A stretch of 64,000 bases of DNA, from contig JAGPLX010000002.1 in the NCBI GenBank assembly GCA_018053185.1, positions 54,051 to 118,050 on the forward strand, written 5' to 3'. Origin of the DNA: Syntrophobacteraceae bacterium (GTDB lineage: Bacteria > Desulfobacterota > Syntrophobacteria > Syntrophobacterales > Syntrophobacteraceae). Below are positions 1 to 8,062 of the stretch, in pieces. A model generated the notes under the pieces. That model did no database searches. It was not told the origin of the DNA and saw only the letters and a program-made list of their open reading frames with translations. Each line of letters begins with the position of its first letter. The first letter of the stretch is position 1. A program made the translations under genes and the position numbers.

Positions 1-2582
1 GCTTCAAGACCTTCGACCCAAAGCGGTTCGACACGTACGGCTACGCGAGCCATCCGAACGTGGTGACGGCCATGGAATTCGAACGGCTGCTGAGTGCCGG
101 CGGCCCCACCAAGGGCCACCTGGTGCTGCCCTCGGAAATCGCTCGGGAAGAAAAGATCGTCGCGGGCGAGAAGGAACTCGCGAAACTCAAACGGCAGGAA
201 AAGGCGGAAAACGCCGAAAAGGTCGAAAAACTGGAGGAGGAGATCGCCCGGCTCAAATCGCTCCAAACACAGGCGGGCCCCAAGCGGATCGCGTGGCTTC
301 AGTGCGTGGGCTCCCGCGACGTAAACCATTGCGACAACGGCTACTGCTCCGGCGTGTGCTGCATGTACGCCATTAAGGAAGCGGTGATCGCGAGGGAGCA
401 TGCGGGGGGCGACCTCGACGCGGCCATATTTTTCATGGATATGCGCACCTACGGCAAGGAGTTCGAGCAGTATTATACGCGGGCAAAGGAAAACGGCGTC
501 CGGTTCGTTCGGTCGCGTGTCTGCGCTCCGGTGCCCGTGGCCGGGTCCGACCGCCTCGCCCTGCGCTACCGGACGGAATCGGGGATCATGAAGTCGGAGG
601 AATTCGACATGGTGGTCCTCTCCGTGGGGCTGGAATCCTCTCCTGATGCCAGGGCGCTTTCCGAGAAGCTCGGCTTCGACCTCGACCGGTACAATTTTGC
701 CGATACGTCGAGCTTCGAACCCGTTGCGACCTCCAGGCCCGGGATTTTCGTTTGCGGTGTGCTCCAGGGACCGAAGGACATCCCCCTCTCCGTCATGGAG
801 GCATCGGCTGCGGCCGGTGCTGCGGCGAGCAGGCTCTCGGCGTCGCGCAACACCCTGGTTCGGGAAAAGACCTTTCCCGAGGAACGCGACGTAAGCTCCG
901 AGCCGCCGCGCATCGGTGTTTTCGTCTGCAACTGCGGTATCAACATATCCAGCGTGGTGAGGGTCCCGGAGGTTGCCGAGTACGCGAAGACGCTCCCGAA
1001 CGTCGTCTACGTGCAGGAAAATCTTTTCTCCTGCTCCCAGGACGCCCAGGAAAAGCTGGTGGAGGTCATAAGAGAGCAGAATCTAAACCGCGTGGTCGTC
1101 GCGGCCTGTTCTCCCCGTACCCATGAGCCGCTTTTCCAGGAAACCATGCGGAACGCCGGCCTCAACAAGTACCTGTTCGAGCAGGCCAACATCCGCGAGC
1201 AGTGCTCCTGGGTGCACGCCTTCGACCGCGACGCGGCGACTGCCAAGGCCAAGGATCTTGTCCGGATGGCGGTCTCGCGCGCAGCTCTCCTCGAACCGCT
1301 GCCGATGCCTTCGGTTCCGGTCACCCCGTCGGCCCTGGTCATCGGGGGCGGGGTCGCGGGAATGGTGAGCGCCCTCACCCTTGCGCGGCAAGGGTTCAAG
1401 GCGAACATCGTCGAGGCGGCAGGGGTCCTCGGGGGGCGCGCCCTCAAGCTCAAGACCACCTGGAAGGGTGAAGACGTACAGGGCTACCTCCGCGGCCTGG
1501 TAGCGGAGATCGAGGCAAACGATAACATCGAGGTGCACCTCAACTCCAGGGTGACGGCTACCTCGGGATACATCGGAAACTTCCAGAGCACGCTTACCAC
1601 AAATGGCGGGGAGTCCGCGCAAATCGACCATGGCGTCACCATCCTTGCCTCCGGGGCCGACTCGATCGAGCCCGACGAGTACGCCTACGGGCGCAGCAGC
1701 CGGGTCCTGCGCTGGCACGAACTCGACGAGGCCTGGGACACGGACCTCGTGAAGAACGCCCAAAGCGCCGTTTTCATCCAGTGCGTGGGCTCGCGCGAAG
1801 AGGGCCGACCACATTGCAGCAAGATCTGCTGCACCTTCTCCGTTCAGAAGGCGGTAGAGCTGAAGAAGCGAAATCCCGCGATGGACGTCGTCATTCTCTA
1901 CCGGGACATCCGCACCTACGGGGAGCGCGAGGACCTCTACAGGGAGGCGCGCAGCGTCGGGGTGATCTTCATCCGCTACGACCTGGAGAACAAGCCGGAG
2001 GTGACGGAAACCGAGAGCGGAGGGCTGGTGGTCCGGGTGATCGACCGGGTGCTTCGCCGTCGCGTCATGCTGCGGCCCGATTTCATCACGCTTGCGAGCG
2101 CCATCGAGACAAGCGGCGCGGAAGAGCTGGCCCAGATGTTCAAGGTCCCCCTCAGCCAAGACAAGTTCTTTCTTGAAGTGCACATGAAGCTGCGTCCGGT
2201 GGACTTTGCGACCGACGGCGTCTACGTGGGCGGCCTCGCCCACTATCCCAAGCCCATAGACGAGAGCATCGCGCAGGCCCAGGCCGCCGCGGCGCGGGCC
2301 GCGACGGTGCTTGCGAGAAAGAGCATCGAGGTGGAAGGGGTGGTATCCAGCGTCGATGAAGAGCTTTGCCGCGGGTGCGGCAAATGCGTCGCGGTCTGCC
2401 CCTACGGAGCGCCGCAGCTCGTCGGAGTAAAGGAGGGCGTGGAGGTGAGCAGGATCCAGGAAGCGCTGTGCAAAGGCTGCGGGGCCTGTGCCGTCGCGTG
2501 CCCGACGGGTGCCGCCGCTATCAGGCACTTCGATGACCGGGAAATGCACTCGATGATCGATGCGGCGCTTAGCCGAAACTAA
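1..2582 (+). CDS. hdrA: HdrA-like FAD/iron-sulfur protein with two HdrA modules, 5' partial
   Basis: The reading frame is open from the first bases (Phe codon at position 3), so the true start lies left of the window. HdrA proteins carry FAD and iron-sulfur clusters and take part in heterodisulfide-type electron bifurcation or transfer in the cytoplasm. Two modules are visible. The first ends with a CVGSR motif (about 300-320) and a CxxxCC cysteine cluster. The second starts near 910 with the HdrA N-terminal domain (VCNCGIN), has a dinucleotide-binding GGGVAGM near 1345, and repeats CVGSR plus CSKICC near 1780-1830. Two C-terminal [4Fe-4S] ferredoxin motifs follow (CRGCGKCVAVC and CKGCGACAVAC, about 2365-2510). 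A Lys/Glu-rich coiled-coil-like insertion (about 145-285) interrupts the first module. No hdrBC or hydrogenase partner is visible. Codon choice (many GCG and CGC) looks unlike the rest of the window. Confidence 0.9.
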   Translation, partial: FKTFDPKRFDTYGYASHPNVVTAMEFERLLSAGGPTKGHLVLPSEIAREEKIVAGEKELAKLKRQEKAENAEKVEKLEEEIARLKSLQTQAGPKRIAWLQCVGSRDVNHCDNGYCSGVCCMYAIKEAVIAREHAGGDLDAAIFFMDMRTYGKEFEQYYTRAKENGVRFVRSRVCAPVPVAGSDRLALRYRTESGIMKSEEFDMVVLSVGLESSPDARALSEKLGFDLDRYNFADTSSFEPVATSRPGIFVCGVLQGPKDIPLSVMEASAAAGAAASRLSASRNTLVREKTFPEERDVSSEPPRIGVFVCNCGINISSVVRVPEVAEYAKTLPNVVYVQENLFSCSQDAQEKLVEVIREQNLNRVVVAACSPRTHEPLFQETMRNAGLNKYLFEQANIREQCSWVHAFDRDAATAKAKDLVRMAVSRAALLEPLPMPSVPVTPSALVIGGGVAGMVSALTLARQGFKANIVEAAGVLGGRALKLKTTWKGEDVQGYLRGLVAEIEANDNIEVHLNSRVTATSGYIGNFQSTLTTNGGESAQIDHGVTILASGADSIEPDEYAYGRSSRVLRWHELDEAWDTDLVKNAQSAVFIQCVGSREEGRPHCSKICCTFSVQKAVELKKRNPAMDVVILYRDIRTYGEREDLYREARSVGVIFIRYDLENKPEVTETESGGLVVRVIDRVLRRRVMLRPDFITLASAIETSGAEELAQMFKVPLSQDKFFLEVHMKLRPVDFATDGVYVGGLAHYPKPIDESIAQAQAAAARAATVLARKSIEVEGVVSSVDEELCRGCGKCVAVCPYGAPQLVGVKEGVEVSRIQEALCKGCGACAVACPTGAAAIRHFDDREMHSMIDAALSRN

Positions 2583-2597
2583 CTGTGAGATAGCCGG

Positions 2598-2645
2598 AGC
2601 CCACCCCGCCTGCGCGTCAAAATGCGCGGCCGGGTCGGGCTTTCG
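2598..2645 (+). terminator. Terminator-like hairpin after hdrA
   Basis: A long imperfect GC-rich stem (AGCCC..CCC..GC pairing with GC..GGG..GGGCT around a loop near 2617-2624) lies 16 bases past the hdrA stop and is followed by a short T run (2641-2643). The stem is strong but the T tract is weak, so Rho-independent function is likely but not certain. Confidence 0.5.
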
Positions 2646-2830
2646 GCTGGAAATCACTGATTGGATAAGATGAAACCAGATGAGTGCCGATCTCGAGCCT
2701 AGCTCATTTTTCCCATCGGTAAATGACCACTGACCTCCTTGTCGATGGCTCTTAAAAGTAGGGACAACACCCCTGACAATCTCGTTCGCCGTTGCCTTTC
2801 CAGAGCCGCAACTATTCCGTCCTCATTTCA

Positions 2831-2870
2831 TCGTCCTGGGGTAGTGTAAAAACTTTTGTGTAAATTCGAA
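2831..2870 (+). repeat. Probable left terminal inverted repeat of the IS256-type remnant
   Basis: The A/T-rich GTGTAAAAACTTTTGTGTAA block differs sharply from its GC-rich surroundings. It sits about 75 bases before the transposase start, as expected for the outer end of an IS256-family element. Its partner repeat is not visible, so the call rests on position and resemblance only. Confidence 0.4.
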
Positions 2871-3160
2871 AAGGGTAGAAAAGGGGCGCTTTTCCGCTGC
2901 TTGGGTTTGGCAAAAAAACGAACCCGGAAAGGAGAAGCGCCCATGAGAATCGACATTAGTGTGCCCGAGGTAGTGGAAGTTTTTGAAGAGATTCAAAGTC
3001 AACCCCAGAAGATTTTAAGATGGTCCGACTGGTGGTCCGGGAAATGGTGGAGTGTTATTTGACTGAGATGATGAATGCGAAGCTGAGCCATTGCCCGAAC
3101 TCGAAACGAAAGGCGTTCCAAGTGCAGCAATTCCCGTTGGCCTCGCAAAGCCAGACTTGA
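2831..3160 (+). pseudogene. IS256-family (mutator-type) transposase N-terminal remnant
   Basis: The start ATG at 2943 opens a peptide (MRIDISVPEVVEVFEEIQ) that resembles the N terminus of IS256-type transposases. After Lys-Ile the frame is lost: the T run at 3013-3016 appears one base short. The adjacent frame continues from 3020 with MVRLVVREMVECYLTEMMNA, again IS256-like, then becomes unrecognisable and stops at 3158-3160. The catalytic DDE domain is absent. Bases 2831-2870 (GTGTAAAAACTTTTGTGTAA and flanks) look like the outer end of such an element. No right end was found. It is a decayed insertion and cannot encode a working transposase. Confidence 0.6.
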
Positions 3161-3387
3161 GGCGAGATTGAGATCTGGTCTTTCGTAAACTTTGTTGCCT
3201 TAGTACAGCCCTGCACAAGAGAGTGTCCCATATGCTCCGATCGCCAATCCCTTGAAACAGTCTTCAGGGAGAAATCCAGGCTTTCCCATCCCTGGCCCTT
3301 CGCCGGAAGCATACGGGACGACGGTCGTAAAATGATCACTCTATTCTGCGGAGCTAAGTCTTCGATAATGCTGGAATTCCGGATTGC

Positions 3388-3464
3388 TGGCAGGCCAGGA
3401 GGGATTCGAACCCCCATCCCTCGGATTTGGAGTCCGATGCTCTAACCGTTAGAGCTACTGGCCT
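3388..3464 (-). tRNA. trnW: tRNA-Trp (anticodon CCA)
   Basis: Read on the minus strand, the sequence folds as a full cloverleaf. A seven-base acceptor stem AGGCCAG pairs with CTGGCCT. The anticodon loop CTCCAAA gives anticodon CCA, and the T arm carries GGTTCGAATCC. The discriminator base is G, as is usual for bacterial tRNA-Trp, and a CCA tail is encoded (3388-3390). It stands alone, not next to secE/nusG. Confidence 0.95.
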
Positions 3465-3815
3465 GCAAGCGGAATCCTATATATCGGTTTCTTTGGGGGA
3501 TGTAAAGGCTGAACTTTTGCACCCGAGCTTTTGCAAAAAGGTCCGTTTATCCATGGTACGTGGGGTAAACGCTTACATTGAACAAGGGATGCCGGGTCTC
3601 CGGGCCGGGATTTGTTTTTGTAGGAGACCGTGTTTGAACAAGCTCGCCGATTCCGGAAGATGACCCAAGTGGCCGAAACGTCATAAGTAAGAGTGCGCAG
3701 GGTCCTTCGTAACCATATCAGATTCAAATGTAGGGAATTCAACAGGTTGGCCACTTTCTTCCGGGAATTGCTGAAACTTTCCTCCCTGCCGGTGAAAGCG
3801 AAGAGATTCCTGGAA
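3465..3815. other. Intergenic stretch between tRNA-Trp and the corrinoid gene
   Basis: Apart from the tRNA promoter at its left edge I see no convincing gene, repeat or RNA. Short open frames here have no recognisable motifs or ribosome binding sites. Confidence 0.4.
3478..3506 (-). promoter_or_regulatory. Sigma-70-type promoter of tRNA-Trp
   Basis: On the minus strand TTTACA (3506-3501) is followed after exactly 17 bases by TATATA (3483-3478). This places transcription start a few bases upstream of the tRNA 5' end at 3464. Confidence 0.65.
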
Positions 3816-4463
3816 CTATCCAAGCTGGCTCACCAGCTTCTTGGACACAGGCACTGCTGCTGCTGCATCATGGGCATAACCATCCGCACCAATCCGGTCG
3901 GCGAAATCCTGAGACACGGGAGCTCCGCCAATGATCACCTTGAGGGAGTTTCTCAATCCTTCTTCTTCGAGTTTCTTGAGGATCAGGGGCATCACATCCA
4001 TGGTATTGGTCAGCAGGGCCGACAGTCCGAGCAATTTCGGCCTTTCTTCCTTCACCGCGGCAATGATCTTCTCCGTGGGTACATCCGATCCCATGAAGAC
4101 TACATCAAAGCCTGAACTCCCCAGCATGGTGGCGACAAGTTCCAGACCGATATCGTGCACATCCCCTTCCACAGTGGCAAGTACTACCTTTCCAAGGTTG
4201 CCCGCCCCCTCCGATCCTGCGGCCAGGTAGGGTTTCAGGATCTTCATGGAAGACTTCATGGCTTCCGCGGCCAGGAGGATCTCGGGAATGAATTTCTGCC
4301 CCGCTTCATAACCGGCGCCGCAGTCCTGGAGTCCTTTCACCAGCCCGTTATCCACAATCTCCTGAGCGGGAATTCCCTCGCTGAGGGCTTTATTCACGAG
4401 ATCCGTGGTCTTGGACTCGTCTCCATCAAAAACCGCTTTTTGAATTTCAGCTAATAGGTTCAA
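3816..4463 (-). CDS. Methyltransferase cognate corrinoid protein
   Basis: This is a 215-residue protein with the two-domain layout of MtbC/MtmC/MtaC-type corrinoid proteins: a helical cap (about 1-90) and a B12-binding Rossmann domain (about 90-215). The cobalamin-binding signature DVHDIG is present (DxHxxG; the His ligates cobalt), with the later SALLTNTM and GGAP elements of the same fold. Such proteins carry methyl groups between a substrate-specific methyltransferase and an acceptor. No methyltransferase lies next to it, so the methyl donor is unknown. Translation starts at TTG behind a good GGGAGGAG site. The residue after DVHDIG is Leu where many relatives have Lys. Confidence 0.88.
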   Translation of the reverse strand: MNLLAEIQKAVFDGDESKTTDLVNKALSEGIPAQEIVDNGLVKGLQDCGAGYEAGQKFIPEILLAAEAMKSSMKILKPYLAAGSEGAGNLGKVVLATVEGDVHDIGLELVATMLGSSGFDVVFMGSDVPTEKIIAAVKEERPKLLGLSALLTNTMDVMPLILKKLEEEGLRNSLKVIIGGAPVSQDFADRIGADGYAHDAAAAVPVSKKLVSQLG

Positions 4464-4607
4464 TTTACTCCTCCCGGTTCCTGCTCAAAAGCGACGGGTC
4501 GAGGCGGCCTCCTTCGCCTAATTCCGCAGGACTCGTCCACCTACAGGATAAGATCGCGGGTCGCTTCGCTCTCACGATCCATCCTTATTCGTCGGGCATT
4601 TGCCCTG

Positions 4608-5295
4608 TTACTTTTCTTCACTACCGATAAAGCGATAGATAGCTGCACCAATCAAGGCGCCCACAATCGGTGCTACCCAGAACAGCCAAAGCTGGGAAAT
4701 TGCCCAATCACCCACAAATACCGCAACCCCGGTACTACGAGCCGGGTTCACGGATGTATTGGTAATGGGAATAGATATCAAATGGATGAGGGTTAGACAC
4801 AAGCCGATGGCTATTGGGGCGAACCCTTGCGGCGCGCTTGTCTGTTGCGCCAAGTATGACAAGAAGGAACATCATGGTCATGACAATTTCGGTTATCAGT
4901 GCCGCCAGCAGGCTATACCCGCCAGGTGAATGGGCCCCGTAGCCGTTCGACGCAAACCCGGCGGAAAGCTCAAAACCCGTTTTGCCACTGGCAATGAGAT
5001 AGAGAACTCCCCCCGCTACAACAGCACCCAATACCTGAGAGATGATGTAAGGCAATAATTGCTTTGCTGGAAATCGGCCACCGGCCCAAAGACCAACCGA
5101 GACAGCCGGATTTAGGTGGCAACCCGATATGTGCCCGATGGCGAAGGCCATCGTCAGCACAGTCAAACCAAAGGCGATGGAAACACCAAGAAGGCCTATG
5201 CCGACATTCGGGAACGCCGAAGCCAGCACAGCACTGCCACATCCGCCAAGAACGAGCCAAAACGTACCAAAGAACTCTGCACCATACGTTTTCAT
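4608..5295 (-). pseudogene. aqpZ: Aquaporin Z, interrupted by a frameshift
   Basis: The sequence strongly resembles AqpZ, a six-helix water channel of the inner membrane. Both NPA boxes are present (HLNPAV in the first half, SVNPARS in the second), as are [15 protein letters not shown] and [18 protein letters not shown]. The two halves are in different frames: the first runs from ATG 5295 to about 4836 (ILGATDK), and the second continues from about 4836 to 4608 ([11 protein letters not shown]). Two bases appear to be missing where AqpZ has the residue after DK. All else is intact, so this is either a recent mutation or a sequencing error. A clear AAGGAG site precedes the start. The residue after HISG is Cys instead of the usual Gly. 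Confidence 0.85.
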
Positions 5296-5596
5296 ACTCT
5301 ATCTCCTTTATTTACCGGACTGATGGTAAAGGTTTGAAAAGAAAGGGAAGGAAGGCTATCGACCTCGAGGATCTCCGGCAAGAAACCTGGGGAGGCACAG
5401 CCATGAACCTCTTCCCGGACCAGATTGTACCCGTTTTGGAATTTTTTCGGAACCGTTTTCATGCAGGTGAATTTCGTGGAGCTCAAGCTCTCGGCCCTGA
5501 GAAAACACGAGCCAAAAACTTTTCCGCCTGGAAAAGGGGAAGGTTTGTACCCGGCCCCATGGAAATGAAGGAGGCGCTGCAATTCTCGGTCAAGGA
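5296..5596. other. Intergenic stretch between aqpZ and the DUF167 gene
   Basis: It holds the upstream region of aqpZ (ribosome site AAGGAG at its left edge). I see no other supported gene, hairpin or repeat. Confidence 0.35.
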
Positions 5597-5905
5597 TCAG
5601 GTGGTGGAACTTTCACCTGTCAGTAATTTTTGAACGGCTTCCGGCGGGAGTCCACGTACCAGGAGGGTCTTCCTTCGAGATTTGTGCCCATGAAGAATGT
5701 CCATGGAAGACCTGGATACCCGAAGCAGACCCGCCAGGTACCGAAGGCACGCCTCATTGGCCTGGCCTTCCACGGGAGGTGCCGTCAAACGAACCCTGAG
5801 AACCCCGTCCCGAACCCCGGCCAATTCGTTTTTGCTCGCCTTCGGTTGTACCAGGACCTGGATCACGGTCCCTTCCCGGTTCTCTTTCACCAGCAACGCG
5901 CTCAT
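5597..5905 (-). CDS. DUF167 (YggU/UPF0235) family protein
   Basis: This small protein of about 102 residues carries the DUF167 pattern: VLVQPKASKNEL near the N terminus, then VRLTAPPVEGQANEA, and the SRRK basic loop of the C-terminal part. The family folds as a small alpha/beta domain of unknown biochemical role and is often encoded near yggT. I place the start at ATG 5905 (MSALLVKEN); the frame stays open to 6004 but the extra N terminus is not part of the family. No neighbour suggests a function. Confidence 0.8.
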   Translation of the reverse strand: MSALLVKENREGTVIQVLVQPKASKNELAGVRDGVLRVRLTAPPVEGQANEACLRYLAGLLRVSRSSMDILHGHKSRRKTLLVRGLPPEAVQKLLTGESSTT

Positions 5906-6092
5906 TGCCGCCCTCGGTTCCTCATTCCCCGCTCCTCCCACGTTTCCCCGCGGATGGGTTCGATCCGGCCGGACCTGAATAGGCAGGTTTACAAGAAGCT
6001 TCAAGTGTGATTAGAAGTTTTCATGAAAGCCCACTGCGATTTGGATCCCTTCGACATTCCCGCCCCAAAGCGGGAATTAATGACCAGGAAGG

Positions 6093-7103
6093 ATGTCACG
6101 TCCACCGGAAGGTATCAGAATGATCTTACCCAACACAAGGAGAACGTCCATTCCCATTTCTTCATCGACCCTTCGACATTCAGAGGAAAATTTGCATCCG
6201 ATCATCGAAGCCAAGGATTTGCGCAAGACATTCGGCGGTTTTGTCGCCGTGGACGGAATCACCTTCCGAATGCCGCCCGGAGAGTGCCTGGGGCTGCTGG
6301 GTCCCAACGGAGCGGGCAAGACCACGACCATTCGCATGGTCTATGGCTTCTCCCCCATCACCGAGGGTAGTCTGCGGGTGTTCGGACTCGACATTCGGAC
6401 GGATTGGCGAACCATCAAGGCAAGGATCGGTGTGTGCCAACAGGAAAACAACCCGGACCCTGACCTCAGCCTCATCGACAACCTGGTCGTTTTTGCCCGG
6501 TACTTCGATATCCCCCGCAAGGAGGCTCTGGAGAGGGCGCAGACATTGCTCCGTTTCATGGGCCTCGATCACCGCAGGGACTCCAAGGTCACCGAGCTTT
6601 CGGGGGGCATGATGCGTCGTCTCATCCTGGCGCGATCTCTTCTGAACAACCCGGATCTGCTGATCCTGGACGAACCCACCACGGGCCTTGATCCCCAATC
6701 CCGCCATCAGGTCTGGGATCGGCTCGAGGACCTCCGATCCAATGGATTGTCCATTCTTCTCACCACCCACTACATGGATGAGGCCGCGCGTTTGTGCGAC
6801 CGGCTCATCATCCTGGACCATGGAAAGATCCTCGTGGAAGGGAGTCCTTCCCAGCTCATTGCCGAGCACGTGGGCCGAGACGTCATTGAGTGGATCCATC
6901 CCTCCCCGGATATTCGCCGGCTGGTTCTTTCCAGCGGCTTCGAATACGATGATCTGGACCACCGCCTGATCGTCTACGGGAAGGAGGGGGAAGGACTCTT
7001 TGACCGGGTTGGAAAGGCCTATTGTAGTGAGGAGTGCATTTTCCGAATGGCAACTCTCGAGGATGTTTTCTTGCGCTTGACCGGAAGGGAGCTCCGAGAA
7101 TGA
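6093..7103 (+). CDS. ABC exporter ATP-binding protein, NodI type
   Basis: This is a complete ABC ATPase: Walker A GPNGAGKT, Q-loop in CQQENN, signature LSGGMMRR, Walker B LLILDEPT and the switch His in TTHYMDEA. The order and spacing match the NodI/DrrA-type single-domain exporters that pair with a separate permease. The next gene overlaps by ATGA and is the permease. The start is uncertain: ATG 6093, ATG 6120 (better placed ribosome site) or a TTG just before HPIIEAKDL are all possible; the family domain begins near IIEAKDLRK. The substrate cannot be told from sequence. Confidence 0.88.
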   Translation: MSRPPEGIRMILPNTRRTSIPISSSTLRHSEENLHPIIEAKDLRKTFGGFVAVDGITFRMPPGECLGLLGPNGAGKTTTIRMVYGFSPITEGSLRVFGLDIRTDWRTIKARIGVCQQENNPDPDLSLIDNLVVFARYFDIPRKEALERAQTLLRFMGLDHRRDSKVTELSGGMMRRLILARSLLNNPDLLILDEPTTGLDPQSRHQVWDRLEDLRSNGLSILLTTHYMDEAARLCDRLIILDHGKILVEGSPSQLIAEHVGRDVIEWIHPSPDIRRLVLSSGFEYDDLDHRLIVYGKEGEGLFDRVGKAYCSEECIFRMATLEDVFLRLTGRELRE

Positions 7104-7891
7104 CGGGGATCCCACTGCAAACCATTTCCATGCGCTTTGTCCGCGTTTGGCAGCGAAACTTCATGGTCTACCGGCGGATTTGGAAGATCAATTTCCTCCC
7201 GCCTCTCCTGGAACCATTCTTCTACCTGCTTGCCTTCGGTGTGGGATTGAGCGGACTGGTGGGCAAGGTGTCGTACCAGGGACGAGACCTCTCCTACACC
7301 GCCTTCATCACTCCGGCCCTGCTCGCCATCAACATGATGCAAAACGCTTTCTTTGAAAACACCTATGCATCATTCGTTCGAATGTACTACCAGAAAACCT
7401 TTGATGCGATGATGGCCACTCCTTTATCCCTCCAGGAGATCATCCTGGCTGAAATCATCTGGGGAGCGACCAAGTCCTTCCTGGCCACGGGCGTCATGCT
7501 TTTCGTGGTGAGCCTTTTCGGTCTGGTGCACTATCCTCATGGCCTGCTGATTCTTCCCCTGTCCTTTCTTGCAGGGATTGCCTTCGGTTCCATGGGAATG
7601 CTGTTTACCGGGATCGTCCCTTCCATCGACCTTTTCAACCTGCCGGTTTTCCTGTTCATCACGCCCATGTTTCTGTTCAGCGGGACGTTTTTCCCCCTCG
7701 AGAGCCTGCCCTCGTGGGCACAGCAACTCGCCATGGTGTTGCCTCTCACTCATCTGGTGGAAGCCACCAGACGGCTGTGTATCGGGGAACTCCCAGCAAG
7801 CCTCCTCTGGGGGCTGGGCTACCTGGTCCTCCTTTCCGCCCTTTTTTTGCCCCTCAGCACCGCCGTGATGTATCGGCGCCTGATTCACTGA
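7100..7891 (+). CDS. ABC-2 type permease, NodJ type
   Basis: This is a membrane protein of 263 residues with six predicted hydrophobic segments and the ABC-2 pattern of NodJ-like permeases, including the amphipathic N terminus, the FITPALLAINMMQNAFFENT region and the late FITPMFLFSGTFFPL motif before the last helices. Its ATG (7100) overlaps the stop of the ATPase gene, so the two are translationally coupled and form one exporter. Exported compounds of this family include polyketides and oligosaccharides; nothing here narrows that. Confidence 0.87.
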   Translation: MTGIPLQTISMRFVRVWQRNFMVYRRIWKINFLPPLLEPFFYLLAFGVGLSGLVGKVSYQGRDLSYTAFITPALLAINMMQNAFFENTYASFVRMYYQKTFDAMMATPLSLQEIILAEIIWGATKSFLATGVMLFVVSLFGLVHYPHGLLILPLSFLAGIAFGSMGMLFTGIVPSIDLFNLPVFLFITPMFLFSGTFFPLESLPSWAQQLAMVLPLTHLVEATRRLCIGELPASLLWGLGYLVLLSALFLPLSTAVMYRRLIH

Positions 7892-8062
7892 GCGCCATTG
7901 CCCACACACCCTGCCGATGCCGACCGCGTTCCCCGGATGGGACGGTCGTCCCGGCGAACGGGCCGGCGGTCACGAACGGCGGTTTCCGTTTATGACTGCC
8001 GGGAACGTTCTACTCACATGCCCGGTCCCGATCAATCCGGCCATGCCGTCGGGAGAAAGGAG

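Noticed and set aside
1083..2657. 524-codon open frame on the minus strand opposite hdrA
   Set aside because: It mirrors a strongly conserved gene on the plus strand, has no recognisable motif and is explained by GC-rich codon bias.
3388..3464. tRNA-Trp as a phage or island attachment site
   Set aside because: No integrase and no repeated tRNA 3' end was found nearby.
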